64,000 nucleotides of DNA from Spirosoma sp. Lineage in GTDB: Bacteria; Bacteroidota; Bacteroidia; Cytophagales; Spirosomataceae. Of the stretch, positions 60,997 to 64,000 are shown one piece after another. Location: positions 744,001-808,000 of the forward strand of contig NZ_JAPLET010000026.1 in assembly GCF_026391055.1 (NCBI RefSeq), read 5' to 3'. Under the pieces are notes generated by a model. It ran no database searches, was not told the origin of the DNA, and saw only the letters and a list, made by a program, of their open reading frames with translations. The position numbers and the translations under genes are program-made. Every line of letters starts with the position of its first letter. Position 1 is the first letter of the stretch.

Positions 60997-61061
60997 CCGC
61001 TTGTATAAAACAAAACAGGAGCGCTATTGATGGAGCGCGGGTGGTTGTAGCGTCTAACCGG

Positions 61062-62054
61062 CTATCTGGCGTATAGGATGAGGGTAAGGCCGAGCACGTA
61101 GCACACTCCCATCAGCGTCATGTAACGGCTCGATGTTGCCGGAGCTCCTCGAAATTCCTTCCAGATAAACACACCCCACAAAACGGCCACAATGGTCGCT
61201 CCCTGGCCTAGCCCGTAACTGATGGCATACCCAGTCTGACCCGACGCCAGCAGACTCGATGCCATACCCAGACACCAGATCATACCGCCCAGCATACCAA
61301 TCTGATGATTTCGCCGACTCACATCGCCATAGTCAATTTCGCCATCGGCGGGTTTGCTTGCATATCGGCGGAGAATTGGGAGAAACAATGGGGTACTGGC
61401 TACTACACCAACCGCAAACAAAACCAGTGCCGTATAAGGTGTCAGTAACCCTGGTGCCGGATCACTAAAATTACTCGCCATGGCACGGGCGACAAAGAAA
61501 AAAAAGAAGCTCATCATAAACCCGCCTACCAGCGAGATTGTCAGGCCCTGTGTACTGACAGACCCTTCACCGGCTGTTTTGGCACGATAGGCCAACGCAC
61601 TGAATACGATAGATAGAAAGATGGCAAAAACGCCCCCAAACAGTAGTTTAATGTTACCTATCGGCGACGATATATAATTTACGATCACACCTAGGATCAG
61701 GGCAAGTCCAATCCCAACCGGCATAGCTATCGACAACCCTGCCAGTTCAATACCAATAACGATAAGCATATTGGCAAGGTTAAAAACCAGCCCGCCCAGC
61801 AGGGCGTAGATAAAACTTCCGGTGTCGGCCTGCTTAAAATCTGTTAGAAAGGAGCGTCCTTCCGTACCAAGGTTACCCAGCGTCAAAGCCACTAACAAGC
61901 TCAAAATCAGTATTCCATATGTATAATCTCGGTAAAAAATTGTTGTGGGGACAGATTGAGTAGCCAATTTTTGAGTATTAGCCCAAGAGCCCCAGCACAG
62001 CATTGCCAGAAAGCAGCCAACAACTGCCACTGGATAGTGAGAGATAATAAACAT
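61062..62054 (-). CDS. GRP-family sugar transporter (DMT superfamily)
   Basis: A 330-residue membrane protein with about ten helices. The opening VVGCFLAMLCWGSWANTQKLA and later GGLVFNLANMLIVIGIELAGLSIAMPVGIGLALILG are typical of the glucose/ribose uptake (GRP) and ureide permease group. Sugar:proton symport is the expected role. The substrate is not shown. It converges with the DUF885 gene, and small 8-bp inverted repeats surround both stops. Confidence 0.87.
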   Translation of the reverse strand: MFIISHYPVAVVGCFLAMLCWGSWANTQKLATQSVPTTIFYRDYTYGILILSLLVALTLGNLGTEGRSFLTDFKQADTGSFIYALLGGLVFNLANMLIVIGIELAGLSIAMPVGIGLALILGVIVNYISSPIGNIKLLFGGVFAIFLSIVFSALAYRAKTAGEGSVSTQGLTISLVGGFMMSFFFFFVARAMASNFSDPAPGLLTPYTALVLFAVGVVASTPLFLPILRRYASKPADGEIDYGDVSRRNHQIGMLGGMIWCLGMASSLLASGQTGYAISYGLGQGATIVAVLWGVFIWKEFRGAPATSSRYMTLMGVCYVLGLTLILYAR

Positions 62055-62174
62055 ACGGAAGCGATCTTATTTAGGTTAGGAAAGGTGAGCAATTTACGTA
62101 ATGGCCCCCTTCTGACCAAGTAACTATTTTCCTAAAAAATTAATTAAGCGGTAAGACCAAGAAAAGCCGTTGTT

Positions 62175-62182
62175 TACCTTTG
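62175..62182 (+). promoter_or_regulatory. Bacteroidota -7 box (TACCTTTG) abutting the DMT transporter start
   Basis: An exact TAnnTTTG with 5 nt between its last base and the ATG at 62188. The transcript is predicted to be leaderless or nearly so. Confidence 0.55.
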
Positions 62183-62187
62183 TACGC

Positions 62188-62631
62188 ATGAATTACATCT
62201 ATATTTTCTTTGCATTTCTGATCGGTTTGGCAATTACTGTACAGGCTGGCGTCAATGCAAACCTGCGTCAGGCAATGGCCAGCCCTATTCTGGCAGCGGC
62301 TGTATCATTTGGCTCCGGCTTTGTGGTTCTGGTCTTGCTGTTTATGGGGTCGGGTGCTCCGGTCCCTTCTCTGGAAGCCATCAAACAGGTGAGCTGGTGG
62401 AAATGGATGGGCGGTGTGATGGGAGCAGTCTACATGATAACCGTTATTGTGAGTGTTCAGAAAATCGGGACGGCCAACCTGGTTAGTCTGAGCGTAGCCG
62501 GTCAACTGGTAGCGGCCATCATCCTCGACCATTATGGGCTGTTGGGTTTTGCCCTTCATCCGGCCAACGGCTGGCGCCTGTTCGGCGTACTTCTCATTGT
62601 GGCCGGTGTGCTGCTGGTGGTCAGAAACTAA
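62188..62631 (+). CDS. DMT-family transporter, YdcZ (DUF606) type
   Basis: A 147-residue protein with five hydrophobic helices. FFAFLIGLAITVQAGVNANLRQ and SVAGQLVAAIILDHYGLLGF are the YdcZ signature. It is half the size of EamA proteins and is expected to dimerise. ATG at 62188 is preferred over a TTG at 62170 because a promoter box lies between them. The substrate is unknown. Confidence 0.9.
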   Translation: MNYIYIFFAFLIGLAITVQAGVNANLRQAMASPILAAAVSFGSGFVVLVLLFMGSGAPVPSLEAIKQVSWWKWMGGVMGAVYMITVIVSVQKIGTANLVSLSVAGQLVAAIILDHYGLLGFALHPANGWRLFGVLLIVAGVLLVVRN

Positions 62632-62695
62632 GTACAGGGTTTATGGTTTACAGGGTTGGGGATTGGGCCGACCACAAACTGAGCCTTGCAAACTG

Positions 62696-63316
62696 ATGAT
62701 AAACTACCGCTTTTACCCGTCTCTGCTCAATGTATTCGCCCGTTACGTACGGGGCGAAAATTTATCGGCGCAGGAACTGATTGATTCCATAAACCGCGTA
62801 CCTACGCCTTCTACAGCCGCTCAGGAGCGGGGCGTTTCGTTCGAAGAGGCCGTGGTAAAAGGTACAAACGAAGACCGTTTCGACCCCGAGATTATCAGAA
62901 AAGTCCGGAAACTTCTCCCCCGCCCCATTGTCGATACGCAGGTCTATTGCCAATGGCAAATCGACGATGTCCTGTTTTACGGTTATGTAGACTTAATTGG
63001 CAAATTCAAAGCGGTGGACTTAAAAACAACAGCCTCCTACCAGGCAGGTCGCTTTACGCACAACCACCAGAACCTGTATCTGCACGCGCTCAAACGCAAA
63101 GGGATAAAGCTGATGGAATACGTAATTGCCGAGTTTCAGCACGACGGCCGCTCGGACGTTTACGTAGAAAGTTATTCACTTACCCATCCAATTGATAAGC
63201 AGTTGGAAGAAATCAGGCTGCTGAAGGCATTTCTGGAAGAACACCGGTCATTGATTACGGACCGAAAAATCTTCGTATCCCCCGGCGAAGATGCCGATGC
63301 GCGTCGCAAAGTCTGA
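62696..63316 (+). CDS. PD-(D/E)XK nuclease-like protein
   Basis: A 206-residue soluble protein from ATG 62696. Its core FYGYVDLIGKFKAVDLKTTASY holds the Asp and the AVDLK (D-x-K) pair of the PD-(D/E)XK fold, with an upstream Glu in GVSFEEAVVKG. The later NLYLHALKRKGIKLMEYVIAEF matches the helix and strand after the core. It may be a RecB-like nuclease or an inactive relative. No helicase or restriction partner is adjacent. The longer frame from 62534 overlaps the transporter gene and is rejected. Confidence 0.75.
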   Translation: MINYRFYPSLLNVFARYVRGENLSAQELIDSINRVPTPSTAAQERGVSFEEAVVKGTNEDRFDPEIIRKVRKLLPRPIVDTQVYCQWQIDDVLFYGYVDLIGKFKAVDLKTTASYQAGRFTHNHQNLYLHALKRKGIKLMEYVIAEFQHDGRSDVYVESYSLTHPIDKQLEEIRLLKAFLEEHRSLITDRKIFVSPGEDADARRKV

Positions 63317-63359
63317 CAACTCTGCCCGATGGTGTGGGACTTGTGCGGTTGTTTACTCG

Positions 63360-63367
63360 TACCTTTG
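63360..63367 (+). promoter_or_regulatory. Bacteroidota -7 box (TACCTTTG) abutting the MFS start
   Basis: An exact TAnnTTTG with 4 nt between its last base and the ATG at 63372. A TTG at 63341-63343 lies 16 nt upstream, close to the expected -33 spacing. A leaderless transcript is predicted. Confidence 0.6.
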
Positions 63368-63371
63368 CCCC

Positions 63372-64000
63372 ATGATTCAGCGCACCGTTCATCTTTACCA
63401 GCAGGCTTACCGCGGACTTTCGCCCTCGGTCTGGCTTCTGGCAGGTGTGATGCTTATCAACCGCTGCGGTACGATGGTCTTGCCGTTCATGACGCTCTAC
63501 CTGACCCAGCATTTGCATTACTCCGTTGAGCGGGCTGGTGTCGTAATGGCCATTTACGGCCTCGGGGCCTTCGTGGGCACCTTCCTCGGCGGACGACTCA
63601 CCGACCGGTTTGGGTTTTATTACATCCAGCTCTTCAGTCTGCTGTTTGGCGGAGTTGCCTTGCTGGGGCTGCAATTCGTTACTGACTTTTATATACTCTG
63701 TGGCAGTGTGTTTATGTTCACGCTGCTCGGCGATGCGTTTCGCCTTGCCAATCAAGCAGCTATTGCCTATTATTCGGAGGTGGGAAACCGCACCCGCGCC
63801 TTTTCGCTCAATCGGTTAGCCATAAATCTGGGCTGGGCGGTAGGCGGTGGCCTGGGCGGCTGGATAGCGGGTATCAGTTACAACCTCCTGTTCTGGACCG
63901 ACGGAATTACCTGCCTAACCGCCGGTATTGTCCTATGGTTCTGCCTGCCAGTACCGGCGAGGATTCCGGCTCCGAAGGTTAATACGGACGATTTACAGGC
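63372..64000 (+). CDS. MFS transporter, 3' truncated by the window end
   Basis: The first 209 residues of a major facilitator. Helix 1 begins SVWLLAGVMLINRCGTMVLPF. The loop 2-3 motif is GGRLTDRFGFYYIQL (the conserved GxLaDRfG), and about six helices are visible before the window ends. The RNQAAIAYY/LGWAVGGGLGGW-type segment near residues 125-165 is typical of drug or metabolite exporters. The substrate cannot be judged. The start matches a promoter box 4 nt upstream. Confidence 0.9.
   Translation, partial: MIQRTVHLYQQAYRGLSPSVWLLAGVMLINRCGTMVLPFMTLYLTQHLHYSVERAGVVMAIYGLGAFVGTFLGGRLTDRFGFYYIQLFSLLFGGVALLGLQFVTDFYILCGSVFMFTLLGDAFRLANQAAIAYYSEVGNRTRAFSLNRLAINLGWAVGGGLGGWIAGISYNLLFWTDGITCLTAGIVLWFCLPVPARIPAPKVNTDDLQ

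Noticed and set aside
60992-61066. GATAGCCG/CGGCTATC inverted repeat around the stops of the DUF885 and GRP genes
   Set aside because: The arms are only 8 bp and 59 nt apart, and both genes end in Ala-Arg-stop, which produces much of the match by chance. It was not counted with the longer stop-codon stems.
1-64000. tRNA, rRNA, prophage or transposase genes
   Set aside because: I saw no tRNA cloverleaf pattern, rRNA segment, integrase, phage structural gene or IS transposase. A covariance-model scan would be needed to rule out small RNAs fully.

Overview
This window comes from the chromosome of a Bacteroidota member, most likely a Cytophagales bacterium close to Spirosoma (genus inferred from gene content, not shown by a marker gene). 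The evidence is a set of lineage-typical families: a CHU_C/type IX secretion tail, DUF2851, DUF6807 (PmoA), DUF1080, a LytS/LytTR pair and an orphan Bacteroidota-type ECF sigma factor. TAnnTTTG promoter boxes upstream of many genes and the near absence of Shine-Dalgarno sequences agree with this. I see no rRNA, tRNA, CRISPR array, prophage or transposase gene. The region reads as stable chromosome carrying many intergenic inverted repeats.

Layout. 1-3034: a periplasmic sugar-modifying trio (TIM-barrel isomerase/epimerase-like enzyme, DUF1080 protein, Tat-exported Gfo/Idh/MocA oxidoreductase), the family set of the C3-oxidation route of glycoside breakdown. 3118-9249: DUF2851, pyrF, rfbC, a DJ-1/PfpI protein, a small unknown protein, DUF6807 and an LEA14-like lipoprotein. 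9508-12519: aat, proB and proA. 12658-15575: a four-gene unit (beta-barrel, DUF2846-like protein, LytS-type kinase, LytTR regulator) preceded by a perfect 30-bp palindrome. 15601-20612: rarA, an ECF sigma factor, adenine deaminase and a DUF5009 membrane protein, all on the minus strand.

20745-26820: a catabolic cluster (UxaA-type dehydratase, SDR, FAH-family hydrolase, COG3618 lactonase, FGGY kinase) that fits a non-phosphorylating L-fucose (or related 6-deoxysugar) route ending in pyruvate and lactate. 26791-30799: an arginine block (argG, argC and a GNAT enzyme) into which a GT9 glycosyltransferase is translationally coupled. 31086-34983: a SpoT-like HD hydrolase, a CHU_C protein, a 37-residue membrane peptide whose stop codon abuts the start of a lipid kinase, a FabG-like SDR and a DUF4440 protein. 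35212-39089: maltokinase and GlgB, two steps of alpha-glucan synthesis through maltose-1-phosphate.

39198-51242: mostly envelope genes (barrel, alpha-E, NIPSNAP, second Gfo/Idh/MocA lipoprotein, OmpA-like protein, ABC exporter, cysteine-ladder LRR lipoprotein, thioredoxin-fold protein, small iron-permease-like protein). 51457-56767: a PAS histidine kinase, then a bacteriophytochrome, response regulator and heme oxygenase operon. 56983-64000: an unknown secreted protein, a barrel, a DUF885 peptidase, GRP and DMT transporters, a PD-(D/E)XK protein and a truncated MFS transporter.

The most unusual feature is nucleotide-level: long, near-perfect inverted repeats fill many spacers, and at several convergent gene pairs the repeat contains both stop codons (clearest at 58158-58231, with 36-bp perfect arms). 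A second theme is TAnnTTTG boxes only 4-5 nt before ATG at three genes, which predicts leaderless mRNAs.
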